NCBI GenBank assembly: GCA_041746415.1
Contig: JBGTHB010000142.1
Location: 1 to 18,900 of the forward strand
From: JBGTHB01 sp041746415
GTDB taxonomy: Bacteria > Pseudomonadota > Gammaproteobacteria > Coxiellales > Coxiellaceae
Direction of reading: 5' to 3'
DNA: 18,900 nucleotides
The notes beneath the pieces were generated by a model. It saw nothing but the letters and a program-made list of their open reading frames with translations, did not search any database and was not told where the DNA came from. The position numbers and the translations under genes were made by a program. Shown piece after piece: positions 1 to 8,518 of the stretch; position 1 is the stretch's first letter; each line of letters begins with the position of its first letter.

Positions 1-1
1 T

Positions 2-691
2 ATTGCTGTTTTATTGTTGATGCACGGTGATGTGGGTTCAGGTGTGCTATGGCGTGATGTGGGTTTATTGTTATTTGGTTTTCCGGCTGTGCTGTTGTTT
101 GCTTTTTTGGTCGAGCGCTTTTTTCTAATCCGCTTGTTCCATCATTTTAACCGCATTAAAGAGTATATGTTCTTGGTGGCGATTGCATGGTGTTTAAGCA
201 TGGCTGAGCTGGCTTCATTGCTTGGTTTGTCGGCTGAGATTGGTGCATTTATTGCGGGAGTGAGTTTAGCATCGAGTGCCGTTTCCATATATATAGCCGA
301 AAGCTTAAAGCCGGTGCGAGACTTTTTTTTAGTGATGTTTTTCTTTTCTGTGGGCGCAAGCTTTAACTTAACCTACTTGTCAGCCATCATTGTGCCGGCG
401 TTGATTATGACCTTATTGCTACTAGTGATTAAGCCTTATAGCTATCGGTTTTTATTGCAGTGGGTAGGGGAAAGCAAACAAGTGTCATGGGAAGTTGGGG
501 TGCGTTTAGCGCAGGTGAGTGAGTTTTCTTTGATTATTGCTTATGCTGGGTTGGAGTCGCATTTAATTAGTCCGCCAGTGGCTTATTTGATTGAGGCTAC
601 CACTATTCTGTCATTTGTTATATCTTCTTACTGGGTGGTGCTGAAGTATCCAACACCGGTTGCCATGTCTGATCGCTTAAGAAGGGACTAA
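2..691 (+). CDS. Cation/proton antiporter (CPA2/KefB-like), C-terminal part, 5' end outside window
   Basis: The frame is open to the left edge of the window, so only the C-terminal ~230 residues are present. They are almost entirely hydrophobic and form about six or seven membrane helices. The stretch reading LGLSAEIGAFIAGVSLASS, followed by KPVRDFFLVMFFFSVGASF, matches the conserved core of the Na+/H+ exchanger family (PF00999; the usual form is LGAFLAGV... and LFFMSVG). Members exchange H+ for Na+ or K+ across the inner membrane. The protein ends about 15 residues after its last helix, with no RCK/TrkA nucleotide-binding domain, so it is not a full KefB/KefC. The stop lies 4 bases before ampE, suggesting co-transcription. 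The family is fairly sure; the transported ion cannot be told. Confidence 0.8.
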   Translation: MAVLLLMHGDVGSGVLWRDVGLLLFGFPAVLLFAFLVERFFLIRLFHHFNRIKEYMFLVAIAWCLSMAELASLLGLSAEIGAFIAGVSLASSAVSIYIAESLKPVRDFFLVMFFFSVGASFNLTYLSAIIVPALIMTLLLLVIKPYSYRFLLQWVGESKQVSWEVGVRLAQVSEFSLIIAYAGLESHLISPPVAYLIEATTILSFVISSYWVVLKYPTPVAMSDRLRRD

Positions 692-695
692 TCCA

Positions 696-1475
696 ATGAC
701 ATTCACCATTTGTTTGATTGCTTTGTTATTGCAGCGCGTTTTGCATTTCGATAATAAACTGGCGAAGTACGATTTATTTATGATGTATTATCGTTGGTTG
801 CACGCACGCTTTTCACAAAGCACTGCTTGGGCTGGTTTAACCGGGGTAATATTGGTTGTGTTGCCTGGTTTTATTCTTTCTATTATTTTCATGATGTTGA
901 TTTATCATGCGTTGGGCATGGTGGTTTATTATGTGGTGAGCTTATTTATCGTTTGGTATTACCTTGATGCACGTCCTCTTGCCAAAGACTCGATCGATCA
1001 CGTTAGCGCACGGGATGTGTTGCTGCAAAGTTATCAACGTATCTTCGCTATTTTATTTTGGTTTGCTGTGCTAGGTGTGGTGGGTGTGATTCTTTATACG
1101 CTCTTGGCAAGTTTGCGTATTGAGTTGGAATCGCAGCCTCAGTTAAGTGAAAGCGAAAATACATTATTAGAATCCACCGCCTGGTGTGAATCTGTGCTTG
1201 ATTGGATTCCAGTGCGTCTTTTGGGTTTAACTTACGCTTTAGTGGGTGAGTTCGGCGCTACCTTTGCTTTGTGGTCTAAAACAATATTTGCCAAGGTGGG
1301 CTTGGCGCGTGAGCAAGTGGTGAATTGGGCGTTGGTGAGCTTGGGTTATAATCCTGCCGAAGAATTGATAGTCGACGCTGAGCTAGCTAAATCAATTGAA
1401 TCCTTAATTAATCGCGCTTTATTAGTTTGGTTGGTGGTGATGGCCTTATTTACAATTGGTCATTGGGCTGGCTGA
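696..1475 (+). CDS. ampE: AmpE-like inner-membrane protein (CobD/CbiB-related fold)
   Basis: This 259-residue protein has about four membrane helices. The best landmark is the stretch SVLDWIPVRLLGLTYALVGEF (about residues 165-185), which corresponds to LDWVPVRLAGVVYALIG in E. coli AmpE (284 aa). Upstream of it, RDVLLQSYQRIFAILFWF matches the region that in AmpE carries NFRFYLAPLFW. AmpE is named for beta-lactamase induction with AmpD, but its biochemical role is poorly defined. It is related to the cobalamin-biosynthesis membrane protein CobD/CbiB. The start is supported by GAAGGGA at 681-687. Position supports the call: E. coli has ampDE just upstream of aroP-pdhR-aceE. Here aroP and pdhR are missing and aceE follows directly. 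Confidence 0.75.
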   Translation: MTFTICLIALLLQRVLHFDNKLAKYDLFMMYYRWLHARFSQSTAWAGLTGVILVVLPGFILSIIFMMLIYHALGMVVYYVVSLFIVWYYLDARPLAKDSIDHVSARDVLLQSYQRIFAILFWFAVLGVVGVILYTLLASLRIELESQPQLSESENTLLESTAWCESVLDWIPVRLLGLTYALVGEFGATFALWSKTIFAKVGLAREQVVNWALVSLGYNPAEELIVDAELAKSIESLINRALLVWLVVMALFTIGHWAG

Positions 1476-1545
1476 CAAACCCATAACAGCATGTTATGCT
1501 TGGCATCCGTGCCCGGCAGGGCTTTCGTAACCACAATTTTATATA

Positions 1546-1551
1546 TACAAT
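1546..1551 (+). promoter_or_regulatory. Possible -10 element close to the aceE start
   Basis: TACAAT (5/6 match to TATAAT) ends 7 bases before the aceE ATG at 1559, in an AT-rich tract. The best -35 at 17-bp spacing is only TTTCGT (1523-1528), which is weak. No Shine-Dalgarno sequence precedes the ATG. If used, transcription would begin at or next to the start codon. Read-through from ampE is the alternative. The short GCCC-GGCA-GGGC dyad at 1511-1522 is too small to call a terminator. Confidence 0.25.
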
Positions 1552-1558
1552 CAATCAC

Positions 1559-4195
1559 ATGGCTGAACATAATTCTACCGAAATAAGAGAGTGGCTTGAC
1601 GCGCTCGAATCACTTGTTAAATTTGAAGATCGCGAGCGCGCTGGTTATATTATTGAGCGCTTAGTCGCGCGTGCCGCCCAGTTGGGTGTGGATGTGCCGG
1701 ATAGTTTGAACTCCCCTTATATCAATACTATTCCTGCAGCCAAAGAAGCCGCATTTCCTGAAGACCTCGCACTTTATAAAAAAATCACCCGCGCCATTCG
1801 CTGGAACGCGATGGTGATGGTCACCCGTGCCAACATGAAAGATTCTTCTTTAGGTGGTCACATTGCAACGTATGGTTCGAGTGCGGATTTATTTGAAATT
1901 GGTTTGAATTATTTTTTTCACGCACCGAGTGCGGATCACCCGGGTGATTTAATCTTTTTTCAAGGCCATTCTTCGCCTGGCATTTACGCTCGTGCTTTTT
2001 TAGAAGGGCGTTTAAACGAAAAAAATCTCAACGCATTTCGTCAAGAGCTATCAGATAAAAACGGTATCGCTTCTTATCCCCATCCGTGGTTGATGCCAAA
2101 TTTTTGGCAATTTCCGACAGTATCAATGGGCATTGGTCCGCTGAATGCTATTTTTCAAGCCCATTATTTACGTTATTTACACAATCGTGAATTAAAAGAC
2201 ACCTCAAAACAAAAGGTGTGGGCTTTCTGTGGTGATGGTGAAATGGGTGAACCGGATTCGATGGGTTTATTAAACATTGCCTCACGTGAAAAACTCGATA
2301 ACTTAATTTTTGTGATCAGTTGTAATTTACAACGTTTAGACGGTCCAGTGTGGGGCAATGGTCAAGTGATCCAAGAATTTGAGCGCATTTTTAAAGGGGC
2401 GGGTTGGAATGTGATTAAAGTCATTTGGGGTGGTGGTTGGGATGCACTATTTGAAAAAGACAGCAGCGGTATTTTAATGAAGCGCATCGGTGAATTACTG
2501 GATGGTGAATACCAAACGTATACCGTTAAAGGCCCAGCTTTCTTGCGTGAGAAGTTTTTTGGAAAATACCCTGAGTTAGCCGAACTTGTTAAAGATTATT
2601 CAGATGAAGATTTGCGTAAATTAAATGACGGCGGTCATGATCCGCAGAAAGTGTATGCGGCTTATAAAGCAGCAATTGAACACAAAGGGCAGCCCACTGT
2701 TATATTAGCAAAAACGATTAAAGGTTTTGGTATGGGCGAAGCCGGTCGTGGCTCGAATGTCACCCATAACGTGAAAAAAATGAAAGCGGTTTATTTAAAA
2801 ACCACACGCGATCGTTTTGAATTACCGTTATCGGATGAGCAGGTAGAAAACCTAGAGTACTACGTACCTGCAAAAGATTCGCCAGAAATGCAACACATGC
2901 AAAACCAACGTAAAAAATTAGGTGGTTATTTACCGGCGCGTCATGCGGATTGCGAAAAACTGAAGACGCCTGATTTAAAACTTTTTGATTCTATGTTGCA
3001 AGACAGCGGTGATCGTGAAATTTCAACCACCATGGCATTTGTGCGGGTGTTGTCATTATTATTGCGCGACGAAAATATTAAAGAACGTGTTATTCCAATT
3101 GTGGCGGATGAATCTCGGACTTTTGGTATGGAAGGATTATTTCGTCAAATTGGTATTTATTCGGCGATCGGGCAGTTGTACGAACCTGAAGACCGCACGC
3201 AATTAATGTATTACCGCGAAGACCAAAAAGGTCAGTTATTACAAGAAGGGTTAAGCGAAGCGGGGGCGATGTCGAGCTGGATGGCGTGTGCTTCGTCTTA
3301 TATGACCACACACGTGCCGGTCATTCCGTTTTATATTTATTATTCTATGTTTGGTTACCAACGCGTCGGCGATTTTATTTGGGCCGCTGCTGATATGCGC
3401 GCGCGCGGATTTATTATGGGCGCTACGGCTGGACGCACTACTTTAAATGGCGAAGGATTGCAGCATCAAGACGGACATAATTTAATTATGTTTGGCATGG
3501 TGCCAACGTGTAAATCGTACGATCCCACTTATGCTTACGAAATGGCGGTGATTATCCAACATGGCATTGAGCGTATGTTTAAAAATCAAATTGATGAGTT
3601 TTATTACATCACTTGTATGAATGAAAATTACCATCACCCAGCAATGCCAAAAGGTGTTGAAGCAGGCATTATTAAAGGCTTGTACTTATTTAAACAACAA
3701 CAAGACGCGGCGGTGCAATTATTGGGTTCAGGTACGATTTTAAATGAAGTACGTAAAGCCGCAGCTATTTTAGCAGATGATTTTAATATCAAAGCCAATG
3801 TGTGGAGTGCCACCAGTTTTAACGAGCTGCGCAAAGAATGGGAATCGACAGAACGACACAACCGGCTGCATTTAGAAAAGAAAAAATCGTATATCGAAAC
3901 GTGTTTGGCAACTCACACAGGACCGGTAATTGCTGCAACAGATTATATGCGTTTGTACGCAGAGCAAATTCGCAATGCCGTTCCTAATCCCTATTATGTA
4001 TTGGGCACGGATGGTTTTGGTCGCAGTGATACACGCGCGGCCTTACGTGATTTTTTTGAAGTGGATGCCAAAATGATTGTGTACACCACCCTCTATGCTT
4101 TGTATGAGCAAGGTGAGTTCACTGCAGCCAATTTAGAAAAAGCCAAAAAATCATTACAAATTAATTTAGATCGACCCGATCCGTGGACAGTGTGA
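1559..4195 (+). CDS. aceE: Pyruvate dehydrogenase E1 component (homodimeric type)
   Basis: This thiamine-diphosphate-dependent E1 subunit decarboxylates pyruvate and transfers the acetyl group to the lipoyl arm of AceF. At 878 residues it is close to E. coli AceE (887). Landmarks are GGHIATYGSSA (99-109), QGHSSPGIYARAF (135-147), the ThDP/Mg motif beginning GDGEMGEPDS (225-234) and ending CNLQRLDGP (255-263), and C-terminal transketolase-like segments such as GTDGFGRSDTR. I chose the ATG at 1559, reading MAEHNSTEIREWLDAL. An upstream in-frame ATG at 1496 would add 21 residues unlike the family. There is no clear Shine-Dalgarno sequence before 1559. The stop overlaps the ribosome-binding site of aceF, so aceE, aceF and lpd form an operon. 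No pdhR regulator is adjacent. The identification is very secure. Confidence 0.97.
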   Translation: MAEHNSTEIREWLDALESLVKFEDRERAGYIIERLVARAAQLGVDVPDSLNSPYINTIPAAKEAAFPEDLALYKKITRAIRWNAMVMVTRANMKDSSLGGHIATYGSSADLFEIGLNYFFHAPSADHPGDLIFFQGHSSPGIYARAFLEGRLNEKNLNAFRQELSDKNGIASYPHPWLMPNFWQFPTVSMGIGPLNAIFQAHYLRYLHNRELKDTSKQKVWAFCGDGEMGEPDSMGLLNIASREKLDNLIFVISCNLQRLDGPVWGNGQVIQEFERIFKGAGWNVIKVIWGGGWDALFEKDSSGILMKRIGELLDGEYQTYTVKGPAFLREKFFGKYPELAELVKDYSDEDLRKLNDGGHDPQKVYAAYKAAIEHKGQPTVILAKTIKGFGMGEAGRGSNVTHNVKKMKAVYLKTTRDRFELPLSDEQVENLEYYVPAKDSPEMQHMQNQRKKLGGYLPARHADCEKLKTPDLKLFDSMLQDSGDREISTTMAFVRVLSLLLRDENIKERVIPIVADESRTFGMEGLFRQIGIYSAIGQLYEPEDRTQLMYYREDQKGQLLQEGLSEAGAMSSWMACASSYMTTHVPVIPFYIYYSMFGYQRVGDFIWAAADMRARGFIMGATAGRTTLNGEGLQHQDGHNLIMFGMVPTCKSYDPTYAYEMAVIIQHGIERMFKNQIDEFYYITCMNENYHHPAMPKGVEAGIIKGLYLFKQQQDAAVQLLGSGTILNEVRKAAAILADDFNIKANVWSATSFNELRKEWESTERHNRLHLEKKKSYIETCLATHTGPVIAATDYMRLYAEQIRNAVPNPYYVLGTDGFGRSDTRAALRDFFEVDAKMIVYTTLYALYEQGEFTAANLEKAKKSLQINLDRPDPWTV

Positions 4196-4200
4196 GAGGA
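4194..4200 (+). promoter_or_regulatory. Ribosome-binding site fixing the GTG start of aceF
   Basis: GAGAGGA overlaps the aceE stop codon and lies 6 bases before GTG at 4207. This decides the GTG start over an in-frame ATG at 4183, which lies inside aceE and has no such site. Confidence 0.7.
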
Positions 4201-4206
4201 ACGAAC

Positions 4207-5484
4207 GTGAGTAATACTGAAATAAAAATTCCAGATCTCGGTGGTGCGACTGACGCAGAAGTGATTGAAGTGTTAGTGAAAGTGGGTGATGAAATTAAAA
4301 CCGAGCAACCGCTTGTTACTTTAGAGGGTGATAAAGCCTCTATGGAAGTGCCCTCATCCGCCAGCGGTAAAGTGAAATCCATTGCTGTTAAAGTGGGTGA
4401 TAAAGTCAATCAAGGCGATGTGTTGCTCACTTTAGAAGGTGAAGCCACAACAGAAAAAAGCGCTGCTGAAACTACTGCAGCCACAGCCAAAACGGATGCA
4501 GCGCAAAAACCAAAAGAACAGACAGAGCAGCCACAACAGCAAGCAGCAAAGCCGGTAACCGAAAGTAAGCGCACTCCCAGTGATGACTCAAATACAGTGC
4601 ATGCCGGTCCCGCAGTGCGACGCATTGCGCATGAATTAGAGATAAGCTTAAGTGCGATAAAAGGCAGCGGTGAGAAAGGCCGTATTACCAAAGAAGATTT
4701 GAAAAAACATTTAAGTGGCGGCAAAGCCTTTGCAACAGCGAGTGGTTTTTCTTTTCCTGAAATGCCAAAAGTGGATTTTTCTTTATATGGTGATATCGAA
4801 CGCCAAGCTTTGAGTAAAATTAAAAAAATTTCCGGCGCCAATTTAGCGCGCAATTGGGTGATGATCCCTCATGTGACACAATTTGCCGATGCCGATATCA
4901 CAGAGATGGAAGCGTTTCGCAAAAGCCAAACCGAACAGTCAAAAAAACAAGGTGTTAAATTAACGCCGCTGGTTTTTATTATGAAAGCGGTGGTGGCTTC
5001 ACTGAAAGCGTTTCCGCAATTTAATGCTTCGCTTGATGGCGATGAGCTGGTGTTGAAAAAATATTTTCATCTGGGCGTGGCAGTTGATACGCCAAAAGGT
5101 TTAGTGGTGCCAGTGATTCGTGACGTGGATAAAAAAAGTTTATTTGAGTTAGCCAAAGAATTAGGTGAAATCAGTGATAAAGCACGCACCAAAGGATTAA
5201 CTATGGCTGAGATGCAAGGCGGTTGCTTTAGTATTTCCAGTTTAGGTGGTATTGGTGGCAGTGCGTTTACGCCGATCATCAATGCACCTGAAGTAGCAAT
5301 TTTGGGTGTATCACGTTCTGAAGTGAAACCGGTTTATCAAAAAGAAACCAATGAGTTTGAGGCACGCTTGATGTTGCCGTTGTCTTTGTCTTATGATCAC
5401 CGCGTTGTTGACGGTGCAGACGGCGCGCGCTTTATTGTTCACTTGTCGCAAGGCTTAGCGGATATTCGACAATTATTGCTTTAA
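4207..5484 (+). CDS. aceF: Pyruvate dehydrogenase E2: dihydrolipoamide acetyltransferase
   Basis: This is the core subunit of the pyruvate dehydrogenase complex. It accepts the acetyl group on lipoyl-lysine and passes it to CoA. The 425-residue product has one lipoyl domain (about 1-77) with the lipoylation site GDKA at K43. A long Ala/Gln/Lys linker follows, then the peripheral subunit-binding domain (about 130-168, AVRRIAHELEISLSAIKG), a second linker, and the catalytic domain ending in SYDHRVVDGADG, which carries the active-site His and Asp. E. coli AceF has three lipoyl domains; this one has one, as in many other bacteria. The start is GTG at 4207 behind a good Shine-Dalgarno sequence. 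lplA, encoded 5.4 kb downstream, could lipoylate K43. The identification is very secure. Confidence 0.96.
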   Translation: MSNTEIKIPDLGGATDAEVIEVLVKVGDEIKTEQPLVTLEGDKASMEVPSSASGKVKSIAVKVGDKVNQGDVLLTLEGEATTEKSAAETTAATAKTDAAQKPKEQTEQPQQQAAKPVTESKRTPSDDSNTVHAGPAVRRIAHELEISLSAIKGSGEKGRITKEDLKKHLSGGKAFATASGFSFPEMPKVDFSLYGDIERQALSKIKKISGANLARNWVMIPHVTQFADADITEMEAFRKSQTEQSKKQGVKLTPLVFIMKAVVASLKAFPQFNASLDGDELVLKKYFHLGVAVDTPKGLVVPVIRDVDKKSLFELAKELGEISDKARTKGLTMAEMQGGCFSISSLGGIGGSAFTPIINAPEVAILGVSRSEVKPVYQKETNEFEARLMLPLSLSYDHRVVDGADGARFIVHLSQGLADIRQLLL

Positions 5485-5503
5485 TACGTTCAAGAGGAAT
5501 CCC

Positions 5504-6925
5504 ATGACAAAAGAAATTCAATGTGAAGTAGCGGTATTAGGTTCAGGTCCGGGCGGTTATGCAGCGGCATTTCGTGCGGCAGATCTGGGCAAAAAAGTAG
5601 TGTTGATCGAGCGTTACGATACATTGGGCGGTGTGTGCTTAAACGTGGGTTGTATTCCCTCAAAAGCGTTGTTGCACGTTGCTGACGTCATGAATGAAGC
5701 CAAAGAGATGTCACATTTCGGCGTTGAGTTTACAACACCAAAAGTGGATGTGAATAAACTGCGCGAGTGGAAAAATAGCGTCATCAAAAAACTGACTGGC
5801 GGTTTAAAAATGATGGCGAAACAACGCAAGGTGGAAGTCGTTGTTGGGGTAGGGGAATTTCAATCGGATAAAAGCATTTTAGTAACAGGCGCAGAAGAGG
5901 TGTTGGTTAAATTCGACAGCGCTATTATTGCTGCCGGTTCACAACCAGTTAAATTGCCCTTCGTGCCAGAAGACAAACGCGTGATTGATTCAACCGGCGC
6001 ATTGGAATTAGAAGATGTGAATTGTCGTATGTTGGTGTTAGGCGGCGGCATTATCGGTTTGGAAATGGCGACGGTTTATAATGCTTTGGGTGCAAAAATT
6101 AATATTGTGGAAATGCAAAATCAATTAATGCCCGGTGCGGATGTGGATGTGGTGAAACCATTTTATGATCGTGTTAAAAAGCAATACGAAAATATTTGGT
6201 TGGAAACGAGCGTTACCAAAGTTGAAGCCAAAAAAGATGGTTTGTATGTGACGTTTGATGGTAAAAATGCACCGGCAGAAAATCCGCAAAAATTTGATCG
6301 CTTGTTAGTGGCGGTGGGACGTAAACCTAACGGCAAATTAATTGGCGCTGAAAAAGCCGGTGTTAACGTAAATGAGCGCGGTTTTATTGAAGTCGATAAT
6401 CAAATGCGCACCAATGTTAAAAATATTTATGCCATTGGTGATATTGTGGGCCAGCCAATGTTAGCGCACAAAGCAACACACGAAGGTCATTTAGCAGCGG
6501 AAGTTATCGCTGGCAAAAAACATTTTAACGATGTGAAATGTATTCCTTCTGTTGCTTATACCGATCCAGAAGTGGCGTGGGTGGGTGTCACCGAACGCGA
6601 AGCCAAAGAAAAAGGCATCAAATACGAAAAAGGTGTGTTTCCGTGGATGGCCAGTGGTCGCGCGTTGGCATTGAACCGTTCAGAAGGATTTACGAAATTA
6701 CTGTTTAATGAGCACAATCAAATTATTGGTGCGGGCATTGTGGGTGTTTCAGCAGGCGATTTAATCAGTGAAGCGGCATTAGCGATTGAAATGGGTTGTG
6801 ATGTTGAAGATATTGCGCTCACCGTGCACCCACATCCGACGTTGTCTGAGTCCGTTGCTTTAGCTGCGGAAATGTTTACCGGTACTATTACCGATTTAAT
6901 CGCACCGAAGAAAAAAGACAAATAA
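5504..6925 (+). CDS. lpd: Dihydrolipoyl dehydrogenase (E3)
   Basis: This FAD flavoprotein reoxidises the dihydrolipoyl arm of AceF with NAD+. It is normally shared with 2-oxoglutarate dehydrogenase and the glycine cleavage system. The 473-residue length is typical. Visible motifs are the FAD-binding GSGPGGYAAAFRAADLG near the N-terminus, the redox disulfide GGVCLNVGCIPSK (C45 and C50), the NAD-binding GGGIIGLEMATVYNALG (about 180-196), the second FAD motif IYAIGDIVGQPMLAHKA, and the catalytic pair in HPTLSE (H444, E449). The ATG at 5504 follows AGAGGAA with good spacing, 19 bases after aceF. It is the last gene of the operon. No classical U-tract terminator follows, only the palindromic repeat at 6939-7103. 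Confidence 0.97.
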   Translation: MTKEIQCEVAVLGSGPGGYAAAFRAADLGKKVVLIERYDTLGGVCLNVGCIPSKALLHVADVMNEAKEMSHFGVEFTTPKVDVNKLREWKNSVIKKLTGGLKMMAKQRKVEVVVGVGEFQSDKSILVTGAEEVLVKFDSAIIAAGSQPVKLPFVPEDKRVIDSTGALELEDVNCRMLVLGGGIIGLEMATVYNALGAKINIVEMQNQLMPGADVDVVKPFYDRVKKQYENIWLETSVTKVEAKKDGLYVTFDGKNAPAENPQKFDRLLVAVGRKPNGKLIGAEKAGVNVNERGFIEVDNQMRTNVKNIYAIGDIVGQPMLAHKATHEGHLAAEVIAGKKHFNDVKCIPSVAYTDPEVAWVGVTEREAKEKGIKYEKGVFPWMASGRALALNRSEGFTKLLFNEHNQIIGAGIVGVSAGDLISEAALAIEMGCDVEDIALTVHPHPTLSESVALAAEMFTGTITDLIAPKKKDK

Positions 6926-6938
6926 AAATACGACGTGC

Positions 6939-7103
6939 GTTGGGCTTTCTTTTCCGTCGTTGCAACGACGGAAAAATGGTGCAATGACAAAACCGCTGTC
7001 GTTGCGAGCGAGTCATCGAGCGCGGCAATCTCATTGACACTGCAGTTTGCGTGGATTGCTTCGCGGACTCGCAACGACAGAACCGCCGTCTTCGAAGCCC
7101 AAC
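6939..7103. repeat. Composite inverted-repeat element (MITE/REP-like) in the lpd 3' intergenic region
   Basis: A 165-bp segment is bounded by 9-bp perfect inverted ends (GTTGGGCTT 6939-6947, AAGCCCAAC 7095-7103). Nested inside are a 26-bp perfect palindrome (6950-6975) and a second pair of 13-bp perfect inverted repeats (CTGTCGTTGCGAG 6996-7008, CTCGCAACGACAG 7068-7080). The latter pair flanks GCAATC and GATTGC. The sequence style (CGTTGCGAGCGA, GGATTGCTTCGCGG) resembles the small dispersed palindromes common in bacterial genomes. There is also a direct near-repeat AACCGCTGTC/AACCGCCGTC exactly 90 bp apart (6991, 7081). It has no coding content; frames open across it are by-products. Copy number elsewhere cannot be judged here. 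Confidence 0.7.
6950..6975. repeat. 26-bp perfect palindrome just after lpd
   Basis: The arms TTTTCCGTCGTTG and CAACGACGGAAAA meet with no spacer, 24 bases past the lpd stop. RNA from either strand could form a strong hairpin with a minimal TGCA/UGCA-centred loop. Neither side is followed by a proper T-run, so transcript 3'-end protection is more likely than intrinsic termination. Confidence 0.6.
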
Positions 7104-7164
7104 AAATAATAACCCCATTTTATTTTTTATATTCGCGATGATGAATGGATTATCACGTTAGCAA

Positions 7165-8511
7165 CTAAAACGTCTTTGTCACAACATAGGTTGCTGATCC
7201 TGATTGCTGATGCTTTATTGGTTTGATTAGATCCGGCTGTTTCCAATCATCTGTATTGTAATTGGAAATCATATTGTTGATATCCACGCCTAGCCCGTCA
7301 TTTGATAATGATTTTTTGAATATTTCAAAAGAATGACTGTTGCCATAATCGTTTTTGCTACGCCTATAACGCATGGCGCGTAACAAACTCATAGATTCAG
7401 TTTTACCAGAAAACGGATTACCAACCTCAACCCGTCTCACAAAATAGTTGAAGACATTTTCAAAATGAGTAACATCACATTTTGTCAGTTCTGTGATAAT
7501 AGCATTAATTAAATCTAATTTTTTCTGTTTGCTTTTTTTCTCAAATTCAGTGGGTAAAAATCCGCTGCGGGCGAGATCACTTTTTACTTTATTGAGTGCC
7601 TTATTAAATTTATCGGGTAATTCAAATTTTTCTTCGGCTTGCTCAGAACGTGGCGATCTAATCGGCCGAAAGAAAGCGTGACGTGAGTTAGCAGTAGCTG
7701 CACCGCTGCTGCTCGGTGTGTCACTAGACTTGTCTGCTGTCGTCGTAGAGGGAGCAGCAGTATTTTTTTCCTCTGCATCCTGTTGTGCAGCCAGTGCCAT
7801 AGCAAGAGCGGACGATGATCGAGGAATTTCTACTGGCTGATTTGTTTGTAAATCAACACCAGGCGAAGCAGGTGGCGTTGGATCTGGTGTGAGTTGAATG
7901 GGGCTGCTGTTTGTTGATGGTGATTTAGTTTCAATCGGTTGTGGTGATTCATGCGGTCTACGAGTGAAATCGAATTCTTCATCTTTAGTAATTAAGCAGG
8001 GGCTAGCTGGTTCAGGCCCAATTAGCTTTAATCCTGTAAATTGACCCTCATTTTTTTCTTCATCATCAGAGCAAAAAAATTCCTCACGCCTGATGTCGAT
8101 ATAAGTCGGGAAAAACATTGCAAGTAATAGTTGAGTGATTTCTTTAAAGCTGTTTAAAATCTGATTAGCGTAAGCTTCTTCCTCATCTGATTGATAGCAA
8201 GTGCTACTGAAATACATAGCGAGTAATTTATCGCATTGCTCAGCAAATTGTATTGGGTAGGGATCGCTCGTGTAAAACAGATAGAGTTTAGCAAAACTAT
8301 CCCATAAACTGTCGGTCTCTTCAGTACCATTTATTTCGTGGATGAAGCGTGTTTGTTGTGTCGGCCTCTTTTCTTCTGACAATAATGCCGTTAGGTCTGC
8401 TATTTTCTTTTCCACTTCAGGTTGTGCTTTGACAATATCATCGGCTTTATATTGCCAATAATATTTCTGGAGCAAGCAGCTCAGGGAGACTAATTTTCTG
8501 GTATAGCGCAT
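7165..8511 (-). CDS. Hypothetical protein, 448 aa, Ser/Thr/Pro-rich centre; possible secreted effector
   Basis: I do not recognise a family. The N-terminal half (1-160) looks helical and ends in an acidic cluster (CSDDEEKNEGQ). Residues about 185-290 are low-complexity, rich in Ser, Thr, Pro and Ala (for example SPSTNSSPIQLTPDPTPPASP), typical of a disordered linker. The C-terminal part (about 295-410) is again helical and charged, with FNYFVRRVEVGNPFSGKTES and a basic RAMRYRRSKNDYG. There is no signal peptide or membrane segment. Layout, isolation between housekeeping operons and lack of a family resemble type IV (Dot/Icm) effectors, but that is inference; the C-terminus (TYVVTKTF) shows no clear acidic secretion block. 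The start ATG has no Shine-Dalgarno sequence and sits 7 bases after a -10-like TAGACT and a TTAA-N7-TTAA site. The reading frame is intact. Confidence 0.75.
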   Translation of the reverse strand: MRYTRKLVSLSCLLQKYYWQYKADDIVKAQPEVEKKIADLTALLSEEKRPTQQTRFIHEINGTEETDSLWDSFAKLYLFYTSDPYPIQFAEQCDKLLAMYFSSTCYQSDEEEAYANQILNSFKEITQLLLAMFFPTYIDIRREEFFCSDDEEKNEGQFTGLKLIGPEPASPCLITKDEEFDFTRRPHESPQPIETKSPSTNSSPIQLTPDPTPPASPGVDLQTNQPVEIPRSSSALAMALAAQQDAEEKNTAAPSTTTADKSSDTPSSSGAATANSRHAFFRPIRSPRSEQAEEKFELPDKFNKALNKVKSDLARSGFLPTEFEKKSKQKKLDLINAIITELTKCDVTHFENVFNYFVRRVEVGNPFSGKTESMSLLRAMRYRRSKNDYGNSHSFEIFKKSLSNDGLGVDINNMISNYNTDDWKQPDLIKPIKHQQSGSATYVVTKTF

Positions 8512-8518
8512 ATCATTG

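Noticed and set aside
4410..4853. 147-codon minus-strand frame inside aceF
   Set aside because: It lies opposite the Ala/Lys/Gln linker and E3-binding region of a certain gene; low-complexity complement keeps it open.
6950..6975. Palindrome after lpd as an intrinsic terminator
   Set aside because: No U-run follows on either strand and the palindrome has no real loop; kept only as a repeat.
6718..7141. Open frames on both strands across the lpd end and the repeat after it
   Set aside because: They run over palindromic repeat sequence and the lpd coding end, have odd composition and no ribosome-binding sites.
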